Below, one piece after another: positions 17,199 through 25,391 of a stretch of 64,000 bases of DNA. The notes below the pieces were generated by a model that searched no databases, had not been told where the DNA came from, and was given only the letters and a program-made list of their open reading frames with translations. Numbering within the stretch: position 1 is the first letter of the stretch; the number at the start of each line of letters is the position of its first letter. The position numbers and the translations under genes were made by a program. The DNA lies in NCBI GenBank assembly GCA_016712355.1, contig JADJRF010000005.1, positions 2,418,001 through 2,482,000 on the forward strand. Reading direction: 5' to 3'. The stretch comes from Vampirovibrionales bacterium. Its GTDB lineage: Bacteria > Cyanobacteriota > Vampirovibrionia > Vampirovibrionales > Vampirovibrionaceae.

Positions 17199-19052
17199 TT
17201 AGCGCGCATCAGCAGCCAGCCGCGACTGCAAGTAAGCGACCACGCCGTCGGCAATAGCGTTGGCTTCCGCTTCCTGGCGGGCGTCACTGGCAACATCGCG
17301 CAATTCCTGCGGGTTTGAGACGTATCCCACTTCACACAGGATGGCGGGAATCTGGGTGTGGTGGATGACGTAGAACATCGCTTTACGAACGCCGCGATCC
17401 GGCGCGCCGACCTGATTCACCAGTTTCTGGTGGACTTTATCAGCGAGTAGTCTGCTTTGCGGCGTGTAGTAATAGGTTTCAAGCCCGTAGATAGAGGGGT
17501 TTACGCTGGCATTATGATGAACACTGACAAAAACATCCGGGCTGATGCGGTTGGAAATCTCAGTGATTTGGCGCAGCTCCAGAAATGTATCGCTGTCACG
17601 GGTCATGCTCACTTTGACGCCGCGCGCTTCCAGGGCTCGCCGCAGTTTCAGGGCCACGCGCAGGTTCAAATCCTTTTCCAGAAAGCCTTCTCGGGCGGCG
17701 CCCTGATCTTTTCCGCCGTGACCGGCATCTACGACAACGCGTGCGGCAAACGGGGCCTTGACGAGGGGACCGCCCGGCTTATAGGCGACTTGCGAGGCCG
17801 GGGCGAGTAAGAGCGTCAAGGCGCGGCTATCGGCGGCATCCGGCTGGACAACCGCCTCCCACTTGGCATCTTTGTCGAGCGTGAGGATAAACTTACTGTT
17901 GGGCTGGCCCACGCTCAGGGGCTCAACCCGCATCCGCTCAATCTGCGGGAATCGCGCGCGATCAAAGCCCACTTCGCCGGGCCGTGCCGCAATATTGAGG
18001 AGTTCCAGTTGCACGCGGTCGCCGCGGCGCAGCATCCGGTACATTGCCGGGGCGCTGGCAATCAGGCGCAGGCGGGCCCCGCCTTGCGCGTCCGCATCCA
18101 GCGTGATGCGCTCCAAGGCGCCCATAGCCGTCTCCTTCGGCAGTTGGCGCATGTCGCGGTCATCCAGATTAGCCGAAAGCGTCATGGTACGCTGATCCGA
18201 ACCCGGAAAAGCGAGCTGAAAGCGGTCCGGCGCCGGCGTTTCCATCACCAGCCGGACGGTCTGCGCGTCAAATTGACCGACCCGAATGCTTTTGAGCAGG
18301 GCGTTAGGCGGCAGATGAATGGCCCCGGCCAGATCACGCGAACTCAAAGCCGCCTGATTGAGGTCAATCACCAGACGCTGGGGATCGCTAAGCTTGAAAC
18401 GGTTCTTCACCACGATGTGTTCCGGGCGCGTGGGGTCGCTAATCAGGTAGAGCTGACCATCGCGATAGAAGACATCCGTAATCGCCGTTTGGCCGGCGGG
18501 AACCGCAGCGGGCGCATCAGCAAGAGGGGAAGAGGCAGGCAACAACGGCGGCTGTTGGGACGAACGCGCAGGCAACGTCGAGGCAACCGGCTCTGGAGCC
18601 GTATCAAACCCACTCACCACAAGCGCCTTACCGTCTGTCTGGGCTTGCAAGCGGGTAAGAATCTCATTGGAGTCGACCGTGACGACCACGCGGACAGCAG
18701 AATAGAAAGGACTGCGGTTCTGGCTGGTCTGAACCGTCTGAATCCCCCCACGGCGGACAGTTTGCGTGGAAGCGGGCGCAGAAAGGCGCGCATCGGGCAG
18801 ATCAACGACAAAGCGATAAGGCGAAGCGAGCTTCAGCGTGGTGAATTGATTATAAGAGGTCAGCGGCTGGCTGCACTGGATGACCAACGCGCCGTTGGCC
18901 GGGTCGATAGACGCCCCCAGCACGCGAATCGCCTCGGCCCAGGCGCCGGCGAGCGAGGCGAAGCCCCACGCCAGAACGATGAGCAGACAGGCGCTCAAGC
19001 CGCGCCGCGACAGAGATCGAGAAAGGGAAACAGCAGAGTGAAGAGGAATCAT
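17199..19052 (-). CDS. amiC: N-acetylmuramoyl-L-alanine amidase with AMIN domains
   Basis: A 617-aa periplasmic cell-wall hydrolase. Residues 1-39 form a signal peptide (Arg-rich start, CLLIVLAWGFASLAGAWA). Two clear AMIN domains follow (about 40-150 and 195-305), then a third AMIN-like stretch (about 310-420). The C-terminal Amidase_3 domain begins near residue 436 and retains all zinc and catalytic residues: DAGHGGKDQGA (His), FLEKDLNL (Glu), SVHHNAS (His) and LCEVGYVSN (catalytic Glu). It cleaves the stem peptide from MurNAc during daughter-cell separation; AMIN domains localise it to septal peptidoglycan. The ATG at 19052 starts a proper signal peptide; upstream in-frame codons do not. 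Its own extended -10 promoter lies at 19327. Confidence 0.93.
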   Translation of the reverse strand: MIPLHSAVSLSRSLSRRGLSACLLIVLAWGFASLAGAWAEAIRVLGASIDPANGALVIQCSQPLTSYNQFTTLKLASPYRFVVDLPDARLSAPASTQTVRRGGIQTVQTSQNRSPFYSAVRVVVTVDSNEILTRLQAQTDGKALVVSGFDTAPEPVASTLPARSSQQPPLLPASSPLADAPAAVPAGQTAITDVFYRDGQLYLISDPTRPEHIVVKNRFKLSDPQRLVIDLNQAALSSRDLAGAIHLPPNALLKSIRVGQFDAQTVRLVMETPAPDRFQLAFPGSDQRTMTLSANLDDRDMRQLPKETAMGALERITLDADAQGGARLRLIASAPAMYRMLRRGDRVQLELLNIAARPGEVGFDRARFPQIERMRVEPLSVGQPNSKFILTLDKDAKWEAVVQPDAADSRALTLLLAPASQVAYKPGGPLVKAPFAARVVVDAGHGGKDQGAAREGFLEKDLNLRVALKLRRALEARGVKVSMTRDSDTFLELRQITEISNRISPDVFVSVHHNASVNPSIYGLETYYYTPQSRLLADKVHQKLVNQVGAPDRGVRKAMFYVIHHTQIPAILCEVGYVSNPQELRDVASDARQEAEANAIADGVVAYLQSRLAADAR

Positions 19053-19430
19053 GGGCGCATTCTCTTTGTCATAAGGCGTGTCGAGCGAATCGGGCGTGCA
19101 AAGCGGCTTCAAAAGCCAGAGCAAAAAGGCATATCAAGCGCTTAAGGGCATAAAACGACGGCGGTGGCGGGACTCTCTCTCTTAAAACGGCATCTTCAGG
19201 CGTTCGCATCAGGGGTTTTCAAGCGTCCCCGTTTCTGGGACGACTTCTGGGAGCGGCCATGCGCCGATTCGTTTGGAACGTTACGGCGCATCGCGCGCAG
19301 GGACGCAAACGCGCCGACAGACCTCTATTATAGCAGGCCCACGCGCGATGGGGGCCGACTGAGCAGCGTATTTTACACGGCAGAAAAGCGCAGGGCCAGG
19401 AAAAGGCGCAGGCGCGTCCTCACGCGCGAT
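19053..19430. other. 378-nt intergenic region between hemC and amiC
   Basis: The region contains the minus-strand amiC promoter at 19327-19335, which implies a leader of about 265 nt. Weak GC-rich hairpins lie near 19400-19440, possibly the end of the hemC transcript. A plus-strand open frame here is Arg-rich, overlaps hemC and has no ribosome-binding site, so I do not call it. Confidence 0.4.
19327..19335 (-). promoter_or_regulatory. Extended -10 promoter (TGCTATAAT) for amiC
   Basis: The minus strand reads GGCCTGCTATAATAGAGG: a perfect TATAAT with the TGn extension. There is no good -35, which is normal for extended -10 promoters. Confidence 0.6.
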
Positions 19431-20360
19431 TCAGGGCGCGGGGGCAGTCGCCTGGAGACGCAAAGCCAGCGCATGAGCGGTTCTAGCGGCGTCTACGGGC
19501 TGAAAACGCGCGCGCGCCATTAAGGGCATTGACGTCTCAGGCGGCAAGAACCACAGCGAGAGGGTAAAATCGCCGTCCGGCTCGGGAGCGGCGTAAGCCC
19601 CCAGAGCCGCGCTGCATCCCGCCTGAAGGGCGCATAAGGCGGCGCGCTCGGCTTGCATGGCCGTCTCGACCGCCGGAACCGCAATACTGGCCAGCAGGGC
19701 GCGCGTACGCGCATCGTTCTGACGATACTCCACCGCCAGAATGCCTTGCCCACAGGGCGGCGTCAGTTCGACCAGCGGATCAAAGCGCTGGACAATGCGC
19801 GCCTCTTCGCCTAAACGTCGCAAACCTGCCGCTGCAAGAATCAAGGCGTCGTATTCGCCCGATTCAAGCTTTGCCAGACGGGTTTGCAGATTCCCTCGCA
19901 CGGAATAACAGGCAACATCAGGCCGGAGCGCCCGCAGCATCGCTTCGCGTCGGACCGACGACGTGCCGAGTCGTGCGCCCGCAGGGAGTTGCGAAAGCGA
20001 CAAGCCTGTTATCGAAACCAGCGCATCGCAGGGGTCTTCGCGTTCGCCAGCAGACTGAAGCGCCAAGCCGGGCGGTAAATCGCCGGGCATGTCTTTCAAA
20101 CTATGCACCGCCACATCGATTTCGCCAGCGAGCAAGGCGTTTTCCAGCTCTCGGACGAAGACGCCTTTGGTTAGCGTCTCGCGAGCCAGCGTCGCCAGCG
20201 GTCGATCAAGCTGACGATCGCCCTGAGTCGCAATACCCGACCAACTCAGCGCGCATTGCGGATGACGCGCCGCAATCCAGGCCATGACGCTTTCGGCCTG
20301 GCGTCGCGCCAGCGGGCTTTTTCGGCTGCCAACGCGCAGAGCGCTTGCCGAATCGCTCAA
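19431..20360 (-). CDS. hemC: Hydroxymethylbilane synthase (porphobilinogen deaminase)
   Basis: Polymerises four porphobilinogens into hydroxymethylbilane, the third step of tetrapyrrole synthesis after the C5 route. Motifs include GSRKSPLARRQ at the N-terminus, HSLKDMP with the catalytic Asp at residue 90, GTSSVRREA, and LQAGCSAALGAYA, where Cys249 anchors the dipyrromethane cofactor. It is 309 aa, normal for the family. The start overlaps the hemA stop by 4 nt, so the pair is translationally coupled. Confidence 0.97.
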   Translation of the reverse strand: MSDSASALRVGSRKSPLARRQAESVMAWIAARHPQCALSWSGIATQGDRQLDRPLATLARETLTKGVFVRELENALLAGEIDVAVHSLKDMPGDLPPGLALQSAGEREDPCDALVSITGLSLSQLPAGARLGTSSVRREAMLRALRPDVACYSVRGNLQTRLAKLESGEYDALILAAAGLRRLGEEARIVQRFDPLVELTPPCGQGILAVEYRQNDARTRALLASIAVPAVETAMQAERAALCALQAGCSAALGAYAAPEPDGDFTLSLWFLPPETSMPLMARARFQPVDAARTAHALALRLQATAPAP

Positions 20361-21643
20361 GGAGCAGACGCCTGTAGGTTAAACACATGGCGAATCACCT
20401 CGGCGCGGCGCTGGACGGCTTGAGACGACTCGCCCTCGCGCAGGCGGGTCAGCGGTTCATGGAGAATCCGGTTGATAAGTCGGCGCGAAAGCGCGTCCGC
20501 AAAAGCCTGATCGCTGATAGACAAGGCGTCTAGCTGCTCACGGCGAATGGTTTCAAGATGTCCGCGCAGCCCTGTAATGGTCGGAGTCGCAGACAGGCCC
20601 ACGCGCCAATGGCCAAATCCGGCGCAGGCTTCGTCGATGAGCAACTGCGCCTGTGAAATCAAGGCCCGCTGACGATCCTGACAGAACGCGCCGCCTTCGC
20701 CCAGATCATCGGCGTTCAGCAGGAGGATGTCCGCAAAGCGCTCAGCAATAGCTGGATCGACGTTTCGCGGCATGGCCAAATCCAGAATCAAGCCGGGACG
20801 GCGCTCAGGCGCCAACGCCTCAAAATGAGAAGCGTCCAGCACCAGATGCGGCGCGCCTGTAGCGACAAAGAGCGTCTGACAGCCGTCGAGCGCCTGATGC
20901 ACGTCATCCCAGCCGACGCCGTGAAAACCGGTGGCGGCCATTAATTCGGCCAGCCGAGCCGCGCTGCGGTTGACGATCGTCACGCGGCGGCGCTGTTCGG
21001 CGGTCATCTCGCGGCGCAGGGCGTCGAGGACCAGCGCGGCGACCTTACCGCCGCCAATCACGACGATGCGCTGACTGAGCAGATCGGGGGCCAAGGCGCG
21101 GGCGCGCTCGTAGGCGGCGCGACTGACGCTGAGATCCTTGTCGGCAATGCCCAATTCGCTCCTGACACGCTTACTGACGGAAATTGCCACGCGAAACAGC
21201 CGATTGAGCAGGCGTCCGGTCGTGCCAGCGGCTTTTCCCGCCTCGCAGGCGTCTTTCACCTGACCCAGAATCTGGGATTCTCCCAGGACCAGACTGTCCA
21301 AGCCGCTGGCGACACGCATCAGATGCAGCGCCGCGTCTTCTTCCAAGCGCATAAACAGGGCTTGGCGCGCCTCCTGCACGTCCAATCCGCGCCAATCGAG
21401 GAAGAAACGCCGGAAAGCCGCCTGAGCGGCCAGCGCATCGCGCACCACGAGATACAGCTCAGTGCGGTTGCAGGTGCTGAGGATGGCGCACTCTTCCACG
21501 CCGGGCTCGGCGCGCAGGCGGGTCAGAGCGGCGGGCATCTCGGCGGGCGTCAAGGCGAAGCGCTCGCGGATGGCGATGGGGGCGTTTTTCTGCCGCACCC
21601 CGGCGACCAGAATTTGCAGCGGCGTTCGCGGATGATGGGTCAT
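20357..21643 (-). CDS. hemA: Glutamyl-tRNA reductase
   Basis: Reduces glutamyl-tRNA(Glu) to glutamate-1-semialdehyde, the committed step of the C5 haem pathway. Residues 51-63 (ECAILSTCNRTEL) hold the catalytic Cys58. SGLDSLVLGESQILGQVK is the tRNA and active-site helix. VIGGGKVAALVLDAL is the NADPH-binding turn, and the C-terminal helical dimerisation domain is complete. Length is 428 aa. It overlaps hemC by 4 nt. hemL and other pathway genes are not in view. The upstream membrane protein gene ends 51 nt before and may share the transcript. Confidence 0.97.
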   Translation of the reverse strand: MTHHPRTPLQILVAGVRQKNAPIAIRERFALTPAEMPAALTRLRAEPGVEECAILSTCNRTELYLVVRDALAAQAAFRRFFLDWRGLDVQEARQALFMRLEEDAALHLMRVASGLDSLVLGESQILGQVKDACEAGKAAGTTGRLLNRLFRVAISVSKRVRSELGIADKDLSVSRAAYERARALAPDLLSQRIVVIGGGKVAALVLDALRREMTAEQRRRVTIVNRSAARLAELMAATGFHGVGWDDVHQALDGCQTLFVATGAPHLVLDASHFEALAPERRPGLILDLAMPRNVDPAIAERFADILLLNADDLGEGGAFCQDRQRALISQAQLLIDEACAGFGHWRVGLSATPTITGLRGHLETIRREQLDALSISDQAFADALSRRLINRILHEPLTRLREGESSQAVQRRAEVIRHVFNLQASAP

Positions 21644-21694
21644 AGAGGCGATATCGTCCAGAAACTCCCGGGAAAGCGGCCAGATGGCGCGGGT

Positions 21695-22105
21695 TTAGAC
21701 GTTTGGCGCGCAGGCTTTACGCTCGCAGCAACGCAAAGCCAAGGCGAAGCCCAGCATAAAGAGGGCATCGGCGATCAGGAACGGCTGCCACATATCGGGC
21801 AGGCGGCCCTTCATGAGGTAGAATCCCGCCACGCCGCAGTAGGCGGCTTTCATCAGGATGCCGTAGCCGATCAGATCGCGGCGCGGGTAGGGCGCACGGG
21901 CGATTTCAAAGAACATCAGCGCGAAAATCAGCAGCAGCGCCGCCGAGAACTGGACGTAACCGAAATGATTGGGCGGCGTCACGTTAAAGTGGCTGAACAC
22001 CGCTTGCGGCGCAAACAGAAAGACAAGACCGAGCGCCAGCTCATAGAGTCCGGCCACCGTAAACAGGACGGAAGCCCAGCGCGGCGTGGCGTTAGCAGTC
22101 GTCAT
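21695..22105 (-). CDS. Four-TM DoxX-like small membrane protein
   Basis: A 136-aa hydrophobic protein with four predicted membrane helices (about 12-30, 48-66, 78-96 and 105-125). A Cys-rich tail (RCCERKAC) might bind metal. GAGGG lies 9 nt upstream of the ATG. The general size and LYELALGLVFLF start resemble DoxX-like or DUF4345-type proteins, but I cannot assign a family securely. It lies upstream of hemA on the same strand. Confidence 0.6.
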   Translation of the reverse strand: MTTANATPRWASVLFTVAGLYELALGLVFLFAPQAVFSHFNVTPPNHFGYVQFSAALLLIFALMFFEIARAPYPRRDLIGYGILMKAAYCGVAGFYLMKGRLPDMWQPFLIADALFMLGFALALRCCERKACAPNV

Positions 22106-22210
22106 CAGCAGAAACCCTCAAGCTTAACAAGCCTTCGCGGCTCGCGATTGATTCTACCAAAGCTTGCCGTCGACGGCAAAGAGAAATCGCCGCCTGAGTC
22201 GAAGCTGCGG

Positions 22211-23245
22211 CTAGTCGGGTTTTATGGGCATGAAGCGCTGCATGGCGTCCGCGACGTAGGCGTCCATAATGCCTGTAAGACGCTGCTGGACTTCAGGCGT
22301 CAGATGGCGATCGAGGAAGGCAGGCATCTCCTCGGGGGAAATAACCCGGCGGGCGACGGCTTCGCCCACCATTGCCTGAAACGCCTCAGGCGGGATCGTC
22401 CCAAACAGGAGTTTGGACGTCAGTATCGCGCGACTCACGACGGGCAGCCTAAAAGTCTGGTATGACTGGCTAACGATATCTGCCAACTGTGTCGCCAATG
22501 GGGTAAATTCTGTCTCAACACCATGATTCAGGGGCCGCATGATTTCAACCATACCTCTTTGATTCAATGGGGCCAGATCCGCCGGGTCCACATCTAAGAA
22601 TCTCTTGCTCTTAGCAGAAGACAGCAGGGAGAGAATGCTGTTAACGTCACTGGTACTCTGCAGGATCTGCCGGTAGGTCGTCCCATCCATCAGCTGTTGG
22701 TCATCGTCACCCCCACTGGCTCTTGAGAAATGCTGAGAGAAGGCCCAGCCAGAGACCATGGTGACAATTCCCCGCAGAATCTCCTCATACGTCTGCGGCG
22801 ACTGATGAGCCGGCCTATAGATCGCGCCGTCAGCGTCGCCAAAACGCTTGAGCATCAGGCCGACATTGCGCTGACCAGACGCAGCATCTCCGATGATATG
22901 GCCCAACTCGTGAACCGCCACCTCGCGCGCCCGGCTGGCAGGCAGTTCTTCCCTGGTCATAACGCGCCAAGCCCACTCAAATAAGCGCCGGCGCAGACCG
23001 GAGGGAAGCAAGCGCAGCAAGCCCTTTGGGCGAAGGCCAAAGGCAGAAGACTCGAAATCGGGCGGATGAAGTTCCCCGGTGACGGAAGGCCTTGTTTTGG
23101 CAGGCGGCTCTGCGCCGAAACGCGCCAAAGGCTCGCGGACAGGCGCTGCTAACTGGTCAGAACGCTGCGTAACAGGCCTTGATGTCGAATCGCCGCCAAA
23201 AACGAGAGGCGGCGCGCCAAGAGAGATTACAGGGAGCAGGAGCAT
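22211..23245 (-). CDS. Stand-alone M41 (FtsH-type) peptidase-like protein, paralog 2
   Basis: A 344-aa protein without an ATPase domain. The N-terminal 60 residues are Pro/Ser-rich and include PPLVFGGDS, echoed by PLRFAGDS in paralog 3. A basic helical stretch follows (LLRLLPSGLRRRLFEWAWR), then HELGH at residues 112-116 with the catalytic Glu. TSDVNSILSLL about 88 residues later aligns with the FtsH ASNDL zinc-ligand segment, giving Asp200 as the candidate ligand. The last 65 residues are almost identical to paralog 3. No good Shine-Dalgarno is seen at the ATG, so the start is uncertain. It sits 78 nt downstream of paralog 3 on the same strand. The peptidase assignment rests on motif order and spacing; the target is unknown. 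Confidence 0.58.
   Translation of the reverse strand: MLLLPVISLGAPPLVFGGDSTSRPVTQRSDQLAAPVREPLARFGAEPPAKTRPSVTGELHPPDFESSAFGLRPKGLLRLLPSGLRRRLFEWAWRVMTREELPASRAREVAVHELGHIIGDAASGQRNVGLMLKRFGDADGAIYRPAHQSPQTYEEILRGIVTMVSGWAFSQHFSRASGGDDDQQLMDGTTYRQILQSTSDVNSILSLLSSAKSKRFLDVDPADLAPLNQRGMVEIMRPLNHGVETEFTPLATQLADIVSQSYQTFRLPVVSRAILTSKLLFGTIPPEAFQAMVGEAVARRVISPEEMPAFLDRHLTPEVQQRLTGIMDAYVADAMQRFMPIKPD
22215..22409. repeat. 195-bp direct repeat, copy 1 (3' module of M41-like paralog 2)
   Basis: Aligns without gaps to 23342-23536 with about 11 mismatches by eye (about 94% identity), while the rest of the two genes is strongly diverged. It encodes the C-terminal IPPEAFQAMV...RHLTPEVQQRL segment. Confidence 0.9.
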
Positions 23246-23322
23246 TGCGTCACGGTGTCGTGTGGGAGGACTGTAGAGGATTCAAACCTGAGGGCGCGGG
23301 CGGATTGCCTTGGGGCATGGCC

Positions 23323-24291
23323 TCATTGAGGAGGGGGCTGTTCGGGTTTTACGGGCATGAAGCGCCGCATGGCGTCCGTGACGTAGGCGTCCATAATGCC
23401 TGTAAGACGCTGCTGGACTTCAGGCGTCAGATGACGATCGAGGAAGGCGGGCATTTGCTCGGGGGAAATAACCCGGCGGGCGACGGCTTCGTCCACCATT
23501 GCCTGAAACGCCTCCGGCGGGATCGCCTCAAACAGGCGCTCGGCGGTCTGACTCGCCAGCGCGAGAGGGGGATGTTCAAGCGTCTTGCTCACAAGCTGAA
23601 GGAAGCCCTGACACGCCCGCTTACTATCGATTAAATCCTCTTCGCGCTTAGGCTTCAGGTTGCGTACGAGCGCGATATCCCGAGCATGCAGCATGTTAGC
23701 TGGTTGAGGGGGCAACCAACCATTCAGAGCGGCTATCCGTAAGAACGAGGTAGCCTGTGCCAAGTCCTTAACAACCGTCAACAGTATTTTATTGTCATGA
23801 AAGGATTTTAAATCCTGTTTCCGCAAGAAACCCTGACGCTGAAACACATGTCCGGCAAGGGCGACAACCAGAAAAGGGAAAAGTCCTTCAGGCGTATCAG
23901 GGCTATCAGGTCTGAACCCAAGCCGAACAAAAGCAACTGAGCCGTCTTTTTTTTGAATCAGGCCCAGCATGGCGTTGCGGTATCCCCATGCAGCCGCTGC
24001 CAGCAAATGTCCCAACTCGTGCGGCGCGTGTTCGCGAGCTTCTTTCGCGGTCAGACGCGAGCACTCAAGCCAGCGAAAGCGCACCCGTTCAATCCACAAA
24101 CGCATCGCCTTGAGCAGCGGACTTTTTGAAGATGATTTAAAGTTCTTCGCCCTTGCAACAGAGGGCTTACGGTCAGAATCACCCGCAAAACGCAGCGGCG
24201 CAGGCGAAGGCGTCTGAGGCGATCGCGACCGCCAAACAGGTGATGGAAGAGGAAGAAACGGATGAACAGACATAATCAAACGCACGGGCAT
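23323..24291 (-). CDS. Stand-alone M41 (FtsH-type) peptidase-like protein, paralog 3
   Basis: About 322 aa from the ATG at 24291; alternatives are a TTG at 24327 and an ATG at 24273, and none has a clear ribosome site. A Pro/Ser-rich N-terminus with PLRFAGDS is followed by a basic helix and then PHELGH. Seventy-five residues after the first His comes KDLAQATSFLRIAA, strikingly like the FtsH NDLEQATRIA helix that carries the Asp zinc ligand. FLVVALAGHVFQRQ matches the intervening glycine-containing helix. It shares its C-terminal module with paralog 2. It lies 75 nt downstream of the VWA gene of the MoxR operon and may be co-transcribed with it. This is the member with the best FtsH resemblance. 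Confidence 0.62.
   Translation of the reverse strand: MPVRLIMSVHPFLPLPSPVWRSRSPQTPSPAPLRFAGDSDRKPSVARAKNFKSSSKSPLLKAMRLWIERVRFRWLECSRLTAKEAREHAPHELGHLLAAAAWGYRNAMLGLIQKKDGSVAFVRLGFRPDSPDTPEGLFPFLVVALAGHVFQRQGFLRKQDLKSFHDNKILLTVVKDLAQATSFLRIAALNGWLPPQPANMLHARDIALVRNLKPKREEDLIDSKRACQGFLQLVSKTLEHPPLALASQTAERLFEAIPPEAFQAMVDEAVARRVISPEQMPAFLDRHLTPEVQQRLTGIMDAYVTDAMRRFMPVKPEQPPPQ
23342..23536. repeat. 195-bp direct repeat, copy 2 (3' module of M41-like paralog 3)
   Basis: Partner of the repeat at 22215-22409; offset 1127 bp, same orientation, no gaps. Confidence 0.9.
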
Positions 24292-24365
24292 ACAGGCAGC
24301 CGAGTACAGTGTCGGACGCTGTATCAACGTTCGGGGAAAACGAGAATTGCCCGGAGGCCTTGCGC

Positions 24366-25391
24366 TTAAGGCAAACGCCGCAGCCAGAAGGCGTTAAGAG
24401 CCAGATGCGCCGCGAGCAGGAGCAGGGCCGTTGCGGCAAACGCCGGGGACAATTCGTCTGGACGCAGACGGGTTTGTAGCGCGCGCGCGCCCAGTTGATC
24501 GAAGACCGGAGCAAAATCCTGAGGGCGAAAGACGCGAAAATAGCGGCCACCCGTGCGCCGCGCCAGTTCTTGAAGCGTCGCGTCATTCAAGGCCACGAAA
24601 AAGCGCTCGTCGCGGTAACGAATCGTCGCGCCTTGAGCGCTGCCAACACCGATGGCGCAGATCATCACGTTGCTGCGCGCAGCGTTTTCGGCGGCTTCCG
24701 GCCACGGGAAGCCCGATTGCTGCTCGCCATCGCTGATCAGGAGAATCAATCGGCGCGGCACGGCTTCTGATGGGGATTCGAGAGGATGAGAGTCGGGCGA
24801 CGCTTCGCGCGGCGGCGCCTCGGACAGGGTTTGGACCGAAGCCTCAATCGCATCGCCAATCGCCGTGCCGGGGCGCAGACGCTTTTCGGTGACGCGGCCT
24901 AACAGCGAATCGATATGGGCATGATCGCGCGTCGGCGACGCGACAACCACAGTAGCGCCCGAAAACAACGTCAGCCCCACCCGGATTTCCGGCGGGAGGT
25001 CGCGCACAAAGCGGCGCGCCGTCTCACGGGCCGCCTGTAATCGACTGGGAGAAACGTCGTCTGCGCCCATGCTCAGCGACACATCCAGCGCCAGCATCAT
25101 ATCCACCGCGCGCTCCGCCGTACGCGTCAGCATCTGCGGCTGCGCAGCGGCTAGAATGAGGAAAGCCAGCGCCAGCCAGCATAAGAGAGGCGACAACAGA
25201 CGACGCCACCCGCGCGACTGCCGCTGAAGCGCTCGGGCCTGCGCCATCGCCGCCGATACGCTGAATTGAAGTCGCTCCTGCCAGCCGCGCCGGGTCAGCC
25301 AGGCGTATAGCCACGGCAGCAAGAGCCAAGGCAGCAATAACAACAGCCAAAGAGGCTGAACCCAATGAAATGCCTGCGGCGACGGAAGCAT
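24366..25391 (-). CDS. VWA-domain membrane protein (BatA/BatB-like)
   Basis: A 341-aa protein. Two N-terminal membrane helices (about 13-33 and 66-84) precede a von Willebrand A domain with an intact metal-ion-dependent adhesion site: DVSLSMGADD at about 103, the GTAIGDAI Thr, and LLISDGEQQSG. A C-terminal membrane helix (AATALLLLAAHLAL) follows. This is the architecture of the Bat proteins that work with MoxR and DUF58 proteins. It starts at ATG 25391 through a TGATG overlap with the DUF58 gene. Its likely role is a scaffold or metal-dependent adaptor in a MoxR-dependent maturation complex at the membrane; this is an inference from family context. Confidence 0.88.
   Translation of the reverse strand: MLPSPQAFHWVQPLWLLLLLPWLLLPWLYAWLTRRGWQERLQFSVSAAMAQARALQRQSRGWRRLLSPLLCWLALAFLILAAAQPQMLTRTAERAVDMMLALDVSLSMGADDVSPSRLQAARETARRFVRDLPPEIRVGLTLFSGATVVVASPTRDHAHIDSLLGRVTEKRLRPGTAIGDAIEASVQTLSEAPPREASPDSHPLESPSEAVPRRLILLISDGEQQSGFPWPEAAENAARSNVMICAIGVGSAQGATIRYRDERFFVALNDATLQELARRTGGRYFRVFRPQDFAPVFDQLGARALQTRLRPDELSPAFAATALLLLAAHLALNAFWLRRLP

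Noticed and set aside
18009..19145. Plus-strand 378-codon open frame opposite amiC
   Set aside because: Arg/Gln/His-rich composition typical of antisense GC-rich frames; amiC on the other strand has a signal peptide and full catalytic motifs.
19164..19523. Plus-strand frame between amiC and hemC
   Set aside because: Overlaps hemC, has Arg-rich low-complexity content and no Shine-Dalgarno; the same interval holds the amiC promoter.
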